Shown: positions 1 through 6,301, numbered from the stretch's first letter. The stretch is 6,301 nt of DNA from Pseudoselenomonas ruminantium (GCA_002448495.1 DJYL01000188.1:1-6301), one strand, 5' to 3'. The notes: generated from the letters alone by a model not told the origin. Numbers and translations: made by a program.

Positions 1-450
1 CGGGCTTGTGAGTGTTCACCTTATGAAATCAAGCGCTATAATCAAAAAATATCCGGCCCGTTATTGGACCGGATAGATATTCATATTCATGTGCCGCAGG
101 TGAAATACGAGGAGATTTCTTCGAAAAAGCGAGCAGAATCATCTGCACAGATTCGTCAACGGGTAATCGCAGCCAGAGAAAGGCAGCTGAAACGGCTGCA
201 GAAATACCATTTATTCTGCAATGCCCAAATGAATCACGCCATGCTGCAGAAACTTTGTGTTTTGGAACCACAGGCGCAGAGGCTTTTGGAGCAGGCCTTT
301 AGGAAGATGAACCTTTCGGCGCGCTCCTATGATCGTATTGTGAAGGTGGCGCGTACTATAGCGGATTTGGCAGGTGCAGAGCATATCTCTGCTGTGCATA
401 TTGCAGAAGCTGTTCAGTTGAGGGATGCTCAGTGCGCTGGGGGCGAATAG
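1..450 (+). CDS. comM: YifB/ComM family Mg-chelatase-like AAA+ ATPase, C-terminal part (5' end outside window)
   Basis: The reading frame is open from base 1 and ends at TAG 448-450, giving the last 149 residues; the Walker motifs lie off the left edge. Residues 1-5 keep the end of a cysteine motif (C3, C5). They are followed by the family's highly conserved block KISGPLLDRIDIHIHVP (residues 17-33), which is near the sensor/arginine region of the AAA+ module. From about residue 52 onward it matches the C-terminal Mg-chelatase helical domain: RQRV-AARERQ, then LEQAFRKMNLSARSYDRIVKVA, then a final helix ending in EAVQLR. ComM in naturally transformable bacteria is a hexameric helicase promoting branch migration during integration of transforming DNA. 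In many bacteria the role is untested. No convincing terminator follows, and it is probably unrelated in function to the genes downstream. Family assignment is firm; function in this organism is inferred. Confidence 0.93.
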   Translation, partial: RACECSPYEIKRYNQKISGPLLDRIDIHIHVPQVKYEEISSKKRAESSAQIRQRVIAARERQLKRLQKYHLFCNAQMNHAMLQKLCVLEPQAQRLLEQAFRKMNLSARSYDRIVKVARTIADLAGAEHISAVHIAEAVQLRDAQCAGGE

Positions 451-461
451 GCGGGCGTTTG

Positions 462-475
462 TTTTTTATAAAAAA
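462..475. promoter_or_regulatory. A/T palindrome, possible UP element
   Basis: Six T, then AT, then six A form a perfect 14-base palindrome. It ends two bases before the -35 box at 478, so it occupies about -51 to -38 relative to a start near 513, which is where the alpha-subunit C-terminal domains of RNA polymerase contact UP elements. It has no GC stem, so it is not a convincing intrinsic terminator for the upstream gene. The role is inferred from position and composition. Confidence 0.4.
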
Positions 476-477
476 GC

Positions 478-506
478 GTGACAAGGAGTCTGGAAAAGTG
501 TACAAT
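478..506 (+). promoter_or_regulatory. Predicted sigma-70/sigma-A promoter for the yjiH-kinase-kinase-ABC unit
   Basis: The -35 box GTGACA (478-483) matches TTGACA at 5 of 6 positions. The -10 box TACAAT (501-506) matches TATAAT at 5 of 6. The spacer is exactly 17 bases (484-500). Transcription would start near base 513, giving a leader of about 37 bases before ATG 550. The upstream A/T tract strengthens the case. It is the only good promoter I found in the gaps between genes, so it probably serves all the downstream genes. I see no clear operator repeat overlapping it. Confidence 0.65.
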
Positions 507-534
507 AAGTATTGCTGTAAATTTATGCATTAAA

Positions 535-542
535 AGTGAGGA
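535..542 (+). promoter_or_regulatory. Ribosome binding site for yjiH (sets start at ATG 550)
   Basis: AGTGAGGA holds the core GAGG at 538-541, with 8 bases between it and ATG 550. This favours ATG 550 over the longer GTG at 478, which coincides with the -35 box and has no ribosome binding site. Confidence 0.75.
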
Positions 543-549
543 AAAATAC

Positions 550-1866
550 ATGGTATGGATTAAGTTTGTAGCCGGTGCTCTGTTTGGCATGGGAATGTTC
601 CTTTTTCCAGCAGGCGACGGGGATGGCTTTAGTACTCCGGTAGGCTTGCTGACTGAGTGGCTGGAGAAGTTGATTACCGCCAATGTTCCCTGGTTTTTGT
701 ATCTGTTGGTGGCGCTTTCGGCAATAGGGGCGCTGGTTTCCAGATTCTATATGCCGGATTTTATTGCCCGGCGCAAATGGGCGGCAGGTTTGTTTTATGT
801 TTCCTGGCCTTATCTGCTGACTCGTCTGGCAGCTTTGGCAGTGGTCATCTGCGTGGGCGGGGAAATCGGTCCTGAATGGATTCGCGGCGAAGATGTCGGT
901 GGCAGTATGGTGGGATTGTCCCAGACTTTGGTGGCTTTGGCCTTTTCTTTGAGTTTTGTACTGCCCTTTTTGACGGATACAGGAATTATGGAATTTACGG
1001 GTGTGCTTTTAAAACCGGTTATTCGCCCGTTGTTTCATGTGCCGGGGCGGGCTTCTGTTGACCTCATTGCTTCCTGGCTGGCTTCGTCCAATACGGCGGT
1101 GCTGATTACGGCGGGCCAGTATAACGGCGGCTATTACAGCCGTCGGGAAGCTGCCACGATTATGACGAATTTTTCACTGGTGTCCATTCCCTTTTGTATG
1201 GTGGTAGCAGGTACGCTTCATGTAGAGAAGCTTTTTCCACTGCTTTATTTGACTGTAACGGCAGTGGGATTGCTTTTGGCGGTTATCGCTGTACGCATTC
1301 CACCATTGTCCACTGTTGCGGAGGATTATCATGGTGAACCGCAGCTGCGCGAGGAAGTACCACAGGGAAATTCCTTGTTAAACTGGGCTGTTGCTGCGGC
1401 TTTGGAGCGGGCGGAAAAATTCCGTTTGTCAGCTGCTGTGGGGACAGGGTTGGAAATGGCAGTAGGGATTTTACTTGACCTTATCCCCATTGTTATTGCT
1501 TGGGGGACAATAGGTACTCTTCTGGTTAATGAAACGCTTGTCTTTCAATGGATTGCTTATCCTATGGGTCTGTATATGTGGGTTTTGGGCATACCTGATG
1601 CTTTTGTACTGGCACCTGCAACGTTGGTCGGTTTTATCGATATGTTTATCCCTGCGCTGATTACCAGCCCGGAATCCAGTGAACAGGTGCGTTTTTTCAT
1701 CTCAGCCCTGTCTTTGGTACAGATTATTTATCTGACTGAGGTCGGCAGTATTATTGTCAAGAGCAACGTTGGGCTGGATATGAAGCGTTTGTTTGTCATT
1801 TTCCTGGAACGTACATTAGTGGCCATTCCGCTTTTGTGGCTGGTGACAAAATTTTTTGTCGGCTGA
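550..1866 (+). CDS. yjiH: YjiH family membrane protein (nucleoside-recognition/gate domain)
   Basis: A 438-residue polytopic membrane protein with roughly 9-11 hydrophobic segments, at about residues 2-21, 46-66, 80-103, 122-142, 207-223, 228-248, 300-326, 330-352, 382-403 and 414-436. The stretch at about 175-215 (SWLASSNTAVL, GQYNGGYYSRREAATI, NFSLVSIPF) and the following RIPPLS at 250-255 are characteristic of YjiH-type proteins. These carry the gate fold shared with concentrative nucleoside transporters, FeoB and spore-maturation proteins SpmA/SpmB. The length is in the usual range and the protein looks intact. The substrate is unknown; a transporter or membrane-gate role is inferred from the fold. 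The start is ATG 550, with a good ribosome binding site just downstream of a predicted promoter. It is the first gene of the presumed operon, and kinase 1 begins 75 bases after its stop. Family call is confident; function is not. Confidence 0.85.
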   Translation: MVWIKFVAGALFGMGMFLFPAGDGDGFSTPVGLLTEWLEKLITANVPWFLYLLVALSAIGALVSRFYMPDFIARRKWAAGLFYVSWPYLLTRLAALAVVICVGGEIGPEWIRGEDVGGSMVGLSQTLVALAFSLSFVLPFLTDTGIMEFTGVLLKPVIRPLFHVPGRASVDLIASWLASSNTAVLITAGQYNGGYYSRREAATIMTNFSLVSIPFCMVVAGTLHVEKLFPLLYLTVTAVGLLLAVIAVRIPPLSTVAEDYHGEPQLREEVPQGNSLLNWAVAAALERAEKFRLSAAVGTGLEMAVGILLDLIPIVIAWGTIGTLLVNETLVFQWIAYPMGLYMWVLGIPDAFVLAPATLVGFIDMFIPALITSPESSEQVRFFISALSLVQIIYLTEVGSIIVKSNVGLDMKRLFVIFLERTLVAIPLLWLVTKFFVG

Positions 1867-1928
1867 TTGACTTTGCAGAAGGAAATTTTCTGCTCCTTAC
1901 AGAATTATACCTTAATGGATGAGCTACT

Positions 1929-1936
1929 GGAGGGAG
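1929..1936 (+). promoter_or_regulatory. Strong ribosome binding site for hybrid kinase 1 (sets start at ATG 1942)
   Basis: GGAGGGAG starts at 1929, and its core GGAGG (1929-1933) lies 8 bases before ATG 1942. The earlier in-frame candidates TTG 1867 (directly abutting the yjiH stop) and ATG 1915 lack a comparable site, so 1942 is the preferred start. Confidence 0.8.
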
Positions 1937-1941
1937 CGCAA

Positions 1942-3960
1942 ATGTTAGCCGATGTGAAAAAAAAATTTGCTAATATTGACGATGCTTTTGCACCAGTTTT
2001 GGTTTGCCGGAGGCATGTTGACGCTTTTGAAGTCCTGCATATTTCTGCAGGACTTTGTCGTATGTTCAAAGTGAGCAGGGACGAACTCTGCAAGTTTTTT
2101 ATGCTGCCCGTCTATGAGCAGATTCATCCCGATGATGTTGTCCGGGTGCTGCGGGTTATGCAGCGCGTGTTCCGCAATCCCGATGAATTTCAGCAATTCA
2201 GTTACCGTATGCTTTTGCCGGGCAAGGATGAGTACATCTGGCTGATGTCAACCATTTATGGCCGGAGGCTTATGGATGGCTCCGTTTTGCAGTACATTAC
2301 CAGTCTGGACATCACGGCGGAACGGCAGGAACAGGAAAAGCAGGCAGCGGTATTTGAGCATACCAGTGCCCTGCTGGAACGGATATTGGATACCACGCAG
2401 ACCGCGCTGTTTTGGAAGGACAAGGAGCGGCGCTTTCTGGGAGCCAACAAGGCTTTTTTGGACTATTACGAATTCCCTTCGGAGCAGGTCATTATAGGCA
2501 AAACCGATGAAGATATGGGCTGGCATGAAACGGATGAGCCATTCAAGGGAGATGAGTGGCATGTCCTGCGAACCGGCTCATCTACCTATCGTGTGCATGG
2601 CAAGTGCATGAGCCACGGGGAAATGCGGGATATTGTTGCCAGCAAGAGCCCTTTGATTGAAAATGGCGAGATTGTAGGGTTGGTCGGCAGTTTCGAGGAT
2701 GTTACCGATGAAATTCGCCGTCAGAAGGAGATGTCAAAGCTTAATGAGCAGCTTCAGCAGGCTTTGGATAAGGCAGAGAGCGCCAATCGGGCCAAGACCG
2801 CATTCCTTTCGAATGTGAGCCATGATATGCGCACCCCTCTAAATGGGATTTTAGGCATTGCTGAACTGGCTTTGAAGACCAATGATGTGGAAAAAATACA
2901 GGCGTATCTGAAAAAAATTATAACGGCAGGTTCCTTATTAAAGGATTTAATTAATGATACTTTGGAGCTTTCACGCATTGGCAGCGGCAAAAAACAGCTG
3001 GATTATGAAGTGGTGGATGCGAACTGTATGCTGGAACGGCTGATTACGGCAATGCGTTCTGCGGCTGAGCAGAGTGAGGTCAACTTCCATGTGGATTTGC
3101 CCTTTGCAAATTTGGGCTTTGTGCGCATAGACCGGTTAAAGCTGTCCAAGGTACTGTTAAATCTTCTGTCCAATGCCATAAAATTCACACCTAAAGGCGG
3201 TGATGTATGGCTGAAAGGGCAGGTGCTTTCCAGTACTGAGCATAAATACAGCTGCCGGTTTATAGTGAAAGATACTGGCATAGGGATGAGCAAGGAGTTT
3301 ATTCCCAAAATGTTTAATCCCTTTGAGCAGGAAAACGCCCTGTCCTTGCAGGGAACGCAGGGAACAGGGCTGGGACTGGCTATTGCCCGGGAACTGTTAA
3401 GCATTTTGGGGGGCACCATTGCCGTAGAGAGCGAGCAGGGAAAGGGAACAACTTTTACCGTGGACGTCAGCCTTGAGCGCACCAGTGAACAGGAAAGTCA
3501 GAAGGAAGTCTCTGGCGGAAAAATCAATTTGGACAACCGGCAGATTCTGGTCTGTGAAGACAATGAACTGAATCGGGAAATTGTTACCACGATTTTACAG
3601 ATGAATAAACTGCAGGTAATCAACGCAGAAAATGGGGAGCAGGGAGTCATGCGCTTTATCGAATCTCCGGAATACAGCATTGAGGCGATATTGATGGATA
3701 TTCGGATGCCGGTGATGGATGGTCTGACGGCGGCCGCGCAGATACGGCAGCTTTCCCGGAAGGATGCTTGCATGGTGCCCATCATTGCCCTGTCGGCAAA
3801 TGCCTTTCAGGAGGATGTGGAGGATTCCCGCCGTGCCGGCATGAATGATCATCTGACCAAGCCGATAGAGCCGGATTTGCTGCTAGACTGCCTGCAACGG
3901 CAGATTGGGTATTATGAGGCACAGCGAAAGGGGGAAAAAGAAGATGGAGCTGAAACGTGA
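1942..3960 (+). CDS. Soluble hybrid sensor histidine kinase 1 (PAS-PAS-HisKA-HATPase-REC)
   Basis: A 672-residue cytoplasmic hybrid kinase; no membrane segment or signal peptide is visible. Domains in order: a PAS_3-like domain (about 12-127, with IHPDD and a WLMSTIYGR strand); a second PAS domain (about 139-265); a helical linker (259-285); HisKA with phosphoacceptor His294 in NVSHDMRTPLNG; and HATPase_c (about 393-512) with N box Asn411, G1 box D444-T-G-I-G, FNPFEQ and G2 box GTGLGLA at 474-480. The C-terminal receiver (about 533-651) has the acidic pair Glu539/Asp540, phosphoacceptor Asp586 in MDIRMPVMDG, Ser618 and Lys640. All catalytic residues are present, so it should be active. The D-x-x-T after His294 also fits phosphatase activity. 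There is no HPt or DNA-binding output. The ligands of the PAS domains are unknown. Its 3' end overlaps the paralogous kinase gene, implying coordinated synthesis. Confidence 0.93.
   Translation: MLADVKKKFANIDDAFAPVLVCRRHVDAFEVLHISAGLCRMFKVSRDELCKFFMLPVYEQIHPDDVVRVLRVMQRVFRNPDEFQQFSYRMLLPGKDEYIWLMSTIYGRRLMDGSVLQYITSLDITAERQEQEKQAAVFEHTSALLERILDTTQTALFWKDKERRFLGANKAFLDYYEFPSEQVIIGKTDEDMGWHETDEPFKGDEWHVLRTGSSTYRVHGKCMSHGEMRDIVASKSPLIENGEIVGLVGSFEDVTDEIRRQKEMSKLNEQLQQALDKAESANRAKTAFLSNVSHDMRTPLNGILGIAELALKTNDVEKIQAYLKKIITAGSLLKDLINDTLELSRIGSGKKQLDYEVVDANCMLERLITAMRSAAEQSEVNFHVDLPFANLGFVRIDRLKLSKVLLNLLSNAIKFTPKGGDVWLKGQVLSSTEHKYSCRFIVKDTGIGMSKEFIPKMFNPFEQENALSLQGTQGTGLGLAIARELLSILGGTIAVESEQGKGTTFTVDVSLERTSEQESQKEVSGGKINLDNRQILVCEDNELNREIVTTILQMNKLQVINAENGEQGVMRFIESPEYSIEAILMDIRMPVMDGLTAAAQIRQLSRKDACMVPIIALSANAFQEDVEDSRRAGMNDHLTKPIEPDLLLDCLQRQIGYYEAQRKGEKEDGAET
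3929..3934 (+). promoter_or_regulatory. Ribosome binding site for hybrid kinase 2, inside the end of kinase 1
   Basis: AGGGGG lies 9 bases before ATG 3944, within the last codons of kinase 1. It favours ATG 3944 over the in-frame TTG 3905 and ATG 3914. Its place inside a translated region suggests translational coupling of the two kinases. Confidence 0.7.
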
Positions 3961-5827
3961 GGATATACAAAGCTTGACTGCTATTTTCCCCGGCAACTGT
4001 GCGGTGTACAAGTTAAAGGGAAAAACGCTGGAATTTCTGATGTCTTCCGAGGGGGCAGAAGAAGTGGGACATCGTGCAGGACGAGTTTTTTTGCAGGATG
4101 TGCAGCTGGATTTTTATACCAAGGTGTTTAAGAATGACCGGCGTTTTTTGCGGGAAGCGGTAGAACAGGCCGTGCGGAAGGGGAGTGCCGAATGTGTCTA
4201 TCGTTTTGGGTATGAGGACAAAGATGAGTTTATCTGGGTACACACGATTGTCAAGTATATCGGTGAGCTGGAGGATAGTCCTGTCCTGATTCTGACCTTC
4301 CGGGATGCAGCGGAAAGCAATCAGGCACAGTTGGAACTCTTAGAGGACATGGATACCATTGTCTATGTCTGCGATGTGGAGACTCAGGAACTTTTGTATG
4401 CCAATCGGGCGGCTGTGAAAAACAGCCAGCAGCAGGGAAGTTACAGCGGTCATACCTGTTACAATTATATGTTTGGCAAAAAATGCGTCTGTGAGGACTG
4501 TCAGCTCAAACACCTGCAGTTAAATGGCAAACAGGAACTGGTGCGCCATGACAGCGATTCGGACCGCTATCTGAATATCGAGAAAAAGGGCATTAGCTGG
4601 TATGGTCATTTTGCCTGCGCGCACTTCATCAATGATGTGACGGAGAAAAAGCGTAACGAGCGGATGTTGGCTATGGAGCGGGAGACTTCGGCCAAGGCGG
4701 CCTTTGTGTCCAACGTGAGCCACGATATGCGCACGCCCTTAAACGGCATTTTGGGTTTTACGGAACTGGCTATGCAGAGCAAGGGGGATGACAAGCGGGA
4801 GGAATATCTGGAAAAAATCCGCACAACCGGCAAATTTATGCTGAATCTCATCAATGAGACTCTGGATTTGAGCAAGATTACCAGCGGTAAGCTGGAGATG
4901 GAGCCGGAGAACTGCAATATCCAAAACGTGCTGGATACCATTGTGGTATCGGCTTATGCCAATGCAGAGGTCAAAGGGGTGAATTTTGTCACGGAACTGG
5001 CCGATATGTATTTTACCGATGTGTATGTGGACGTTCTGAAATTGCAGAAAATCATATTAAACCTGTTATCCAATGCGGTAAAATATACCCCGAAGGGCGG
5101 CAGTGTAACCATGATTATGGAAGGCCCGCAGGATTTTGGCAACGGGCATAACTGCCATATTGCCATTATCGACACGGGGCTGGGCATGGACAAGGATTTT
5201 CTGCCCCACCTGTTCGAACCTTTTGTCCAGGAGCGCAGCAAGGTTACCCGTAAGATTGAGGGCACCGGTCTGGGCATGGCTATTGTAAAGCAGCTGGTGG
5301 ATTTGCTGGGTGGGAAAATCACCGTGGACAGCGAACCGGGCAAAGGAACCCGCTTTGACCTTTGGCTGAACCTGCCTCCGGGGATGGAAACTGCTGATGG
5401 TGATATCGCAGGCAATAATTATCCTGAGCTTGCAGGGATGAAGGTTATGCTCTGTGAGGATAATGAAATCAACCGGGAAATGATTTATAATCTGTTGGCG
5501 GTCTACGGCATTGAAGTCATCAGCGCGGCAGATGGGCAAAAGGGTGTGGCGATTTTTGCCAACTCGCCAAAAGACAGCATTGATGTTATACTAATGGATG
5601 TACGCATGCCCATTATGGATGGGCTGCAGGCCACCCGGGCTATCCGCGCCATGAGCCGTGAAGATGCCCGCTATGTACCCATCTTTGGGCTGACCGGAGA
5701 TGTGGACGAGGCTTCTGTAGAAAACGCCAAAGCAGCAGGCATGGACGAATGCCTGCCCAAGCCCGTGGATATTCCCAAAATGTTGGATTGTTTGTCGGCG
5801 GTGCTGAATGCCAAGGGGGAAAATTAA
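3944..5827 (+). CDS. Soluble hybrid sensor histidine kinase 2, with cysteine-cluster PAS domain
   Basis: A 627-residue cytoplasmic hybrid kinase, paralogous to the gene before it and overlapping it by 17 bases. Domains: an N-terminal PAS-like domain (about 10-121); a second PAS domain (about 128-233) containing Cys172, Cys181, Cys183 and Cys186; HisKA (about 249-319) with His260; HATPase_c (about 363-478) with N box Asn377, G1 D410-T-G-L-G, FEPF and G2 GTGLG at 440-444; and a receiver (about 499-616) with Glu505/Asp506, Asp552, Thr584 and Lys606. The catalytic set is complete. The 16 residues SNVSHDMRTPLNGILG around the histidine are identical in both kinases, and the receivers align without gaps through the phosphoacceptor region. 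The sensory halves are diverged. The cysteine cluster suggests metal, Fe-S or redox sensing, which is inference. There is no membrane segment, HPt or DNA-binding domain. The ABC ATPase gene starts 7 bases after its stop. Confidence 0.93.
   Translation: MELKREDIQSLTAIFPGNCAVYKLKGKTLEFLMSSEGAEEVGHRAGRVFLQDVQLDFYTKVFKNDRRFLREAVEQAVRKGSAECVYRFGYEDKDEFIWVHTIVKYIGELEDSPVLILTFRDAAESNQAQLELLEDMDTIVYVCDVETQELLYANRAAVKNSQQQGSYSGHTCYNYMFGKKCVCEDCQLKHLQLNGKQELVRHDSDSDRYLNIEKKGISWYGHFACAHFINDVTEKKRNERMLAMERETSAKAAFVSNVSHDMRTPLNGILGFTELAMQSKGDDKREEYLEKIRTTGKFMLNLINETLDLSKITSGKLEMEPENCNIQNVLDTIVVSAYANAEVKGVNFVTELADMYFTDVYVDVLKLQKIILNLLSNAVKYTPKGGSVTMIMEGPQDFGNGHNCHIAIIDTGLGMDKDFLPHLFEPFVQERSKVTRKIEGTGLGMAIVKQLVDLLGGKITVDSEPGKGTRFDLWLNLPPGMETADGDIAGNNYPELAGMKVMLCEDNEINREMIYNLLAVYGIEVISAADGQKGVAIFANSPKDSIDVILMDVRMPIMDGLQATRAIRAMSREDARYVPIFGLTGDVDEASVENAKAAGMDECLPKPVDIPKMLDCLSAVLNAKGEN
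4457..4501 (+). other. C-x8-C-x-C-x2-C cluster within PAS 2 of hybrid kinase 2
   Basis: Codons for four cysteines (residues 172, 181, 183, 186) lie within 15 residues: CYNYMFGKKCVCEDC. The layout resembles a CY...C..C pattern I recognise from PAS domains of anaerobic Firmicutes, where the cysteines may bind a metal or cofactor. Kinase 1 has no equivalent in its second PAS domain. The cysteines are seen directly; the ligand is unknown. Confidence 0.7.
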
Positions 5828-5834
5828 GGATTTC

Positions 5835-6301
5835 ATGATTGTACTCAATAAACTGACCAAGAGTTTTCCACATAAGGATAAACAGGGAAATAAAGCGGAG
5901 AAACTGGCCGTGGATGAACTGTCGCTAACCGTTCATCCCGGCGAGGTCTTTGGCCTTTTGGGCCCTAACGGGGCAGGAAAGACCACGACCATCCGCATGC
6001 TGACCATGCAGTTAAAACCAACTGCGGGGAGCATTGCCTATGGGGGGCGGGATATTTACAGCCCCGGTGAAGCCCCGCGGGTCAAGAATATGATTGGGGT
6101 AGTCCCTCAGCATATCAATTTTGACCAGGACCTGACCGTAGGTGAAAATATGGAACTGCACGCCCGCCTGCACCGCATGGAGAGGTCGGCACGTAAGGCG
6201 AGGATTGCCGAACTTTTAAGCTATGTCGAATTAACCGATGTGATAAATGATAATGTGCGCCGCTTGTCCGGGGGAATGAAGCGGCGCTTGCTTATTGCCC
6301 G
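5835..6301 (+). CDS. ABC transporter ATP-binding protein, DrrA/CcmA-like, N-terminal part (3' end outside window)
   Basis: The first 155 residues of an ABC ATPase, cut by the right edge. Walker A is GPNGAGKT (43-50), the Q-loop is VVPQ with Gln92, and the signature is LSGGMKRR (144-151). Walker B, the D-loop and the switch histidine would lie beyond the window. The single-domain layout, the start MIVLNKLTKSF and the DLTVGENM segment after the Q-loop resemble ATPases of ABC-2-type exporters, so a permease gene is expected downstream. A charged, lysine-rich stretch (about 12-23) lengthens the loop before the second strand. ATG 5835 is 7 bases after the kinase 2 stop. Its best Shine-Dalgarno, AAGGA at 5826-5830, overlaps that stop and sits only 4 bases from the start, so translation may depend on coupling. 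The cargo is unknown. Confidence 0.93.
   Translation, partial: MIVLNKLTKSFPHKDKQGNKAEKLAVDELSLTVHPGEVFGLLGPNGAGKTTTIRMLTMQLKPTAGSIAYGGRDIYSPGEAPRVKNMIGVVPQHINFDQDLTVGENMELHARLHRMERSARKARIAELLSYVELTDVINDNVRRLSGGMKRRLLIA

Noticed and set aside
429..476. Intrinsic terminator after the comM-type gene
   Set aside because: There is a T-run, but no GC-rich stem precedes it. The only clear symmetry is the A/T palindrome just before the -35 box.
478..549. N-terminal extension of YjiH from GTG 478
   Set aside because: The GTG is part of the -35 box, the segment covers the -10 box and predicted start site, and a proper ribosome site precedes ATG 550.
657..1061. Short plus-strand frames (72 and 61 codons) inside yjiH
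   Set aside because: They are out-of-frame shadows of a well-supported membrane protein, with no ribosome site or domain.
1845..1860. Inverted repeat GACAAAA-TT-TTTTGTC at the end of yjiH, considered as a terminator
   Set aside because: The loop is only 2 bases, the stem is A/T-rich, the repeat lies inside the coding region and no T-run follows the stem. The kinase genes also appear to need read-through. Probably chance.
1867..1916. Possible internal promoter (TTGACT at 1867 with A/T-rich sequence near 1905)
   Set aside because: No -10-like hexamer sits 16-18 bases from TTGACT; the TATACC-like sequence is about 33 bases away.
3003..3482. Long minus-strand open frame (159 codons) opposite the kinase 1 ATPase domain
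   Set aside because: It is a shadow of the conserved HATPase codons. A similar antisense frame appears at the matching place in the paralogue (4954-5415), as expected from shared coding sequence. It has no ribosome site or recognisable domain.
5066..5539. Minus-strand open frame of 157 codons opposite kinase 2
   Set aside because: It lies wholly within a gene with complete catalytic motifs and overlaps another antisense frame. Its composition is that of a reverse-strand shadow.

Overview
The window comes from a bacterium of intermediate GC content. Protein style and gene content suggest a Firmicute, and the flavour of the hybrid kinases and of the YjiH-type membrane protein would fit the Negativicutes (Selenomonas-like). 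That placement is an impression from sequence style, not a search result. Every gene is on the + strand. I see no RNA gene, insertion sequence, CRISPR array or phage gene.

Layout. Bases 1-450 hold the C-terminal end of a YifB/ComM-type Mg-chelatase-like AAA+ ATPase, cut by the left edge. A 99-base gap (451-549) follows. It carries a good sigma-70-type promoter (GTGACA, 17-base spacer, TACAAT) preceded by a 14-base A/T palindrome placed like an UP element. Behind it lie four genes that look like one transcription unit: a YjiH-type polytopic membrane protein with a nucleoside-recognition/gate fold (550-1866); a soluble hybrid histidine kinase PAS-PAS-HisKA-HATPase-REC (1942-3960); a second, paralogous hybrid kinase of the same architecture whose start overlaps the first by 17 bases (3944-5827); and the N-terminal 155 residues of an ABC transporter ATPase (5835 to the right edge), 7 bases after the second kinase.

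How the genes may work together. The two kinases have matching catalytic and receiver parts but different sensory halves. Neither has a transmembrane segment, an HPt domain or a DNA-binding output, so they probably sense cytoplasmic signals and pass phosphate to, or regulate each other through, partners that are not visible here. The second PAS domain of the downstream kinase carries a four-cysteine cluster (C-x8-C-x-C-x2-C) that the upstream kinase lacks, suggesting a metal or redox input. Co-transcription with a membrane transporter-like protein and an ABC transporter makes a transport-linked signalling unit plausible, but this is inference from gene order alone.

Start choices. Three starts are set from Shine-Dalgarno placement rather than from the longest open frame: yjiH at ATG 550 (not GTG 478, which lies inside the -35 box), kinase 1 at ATG 1942 (not TTG 1867), and kinase 2 at ATG 3944 (not TTG 3905).
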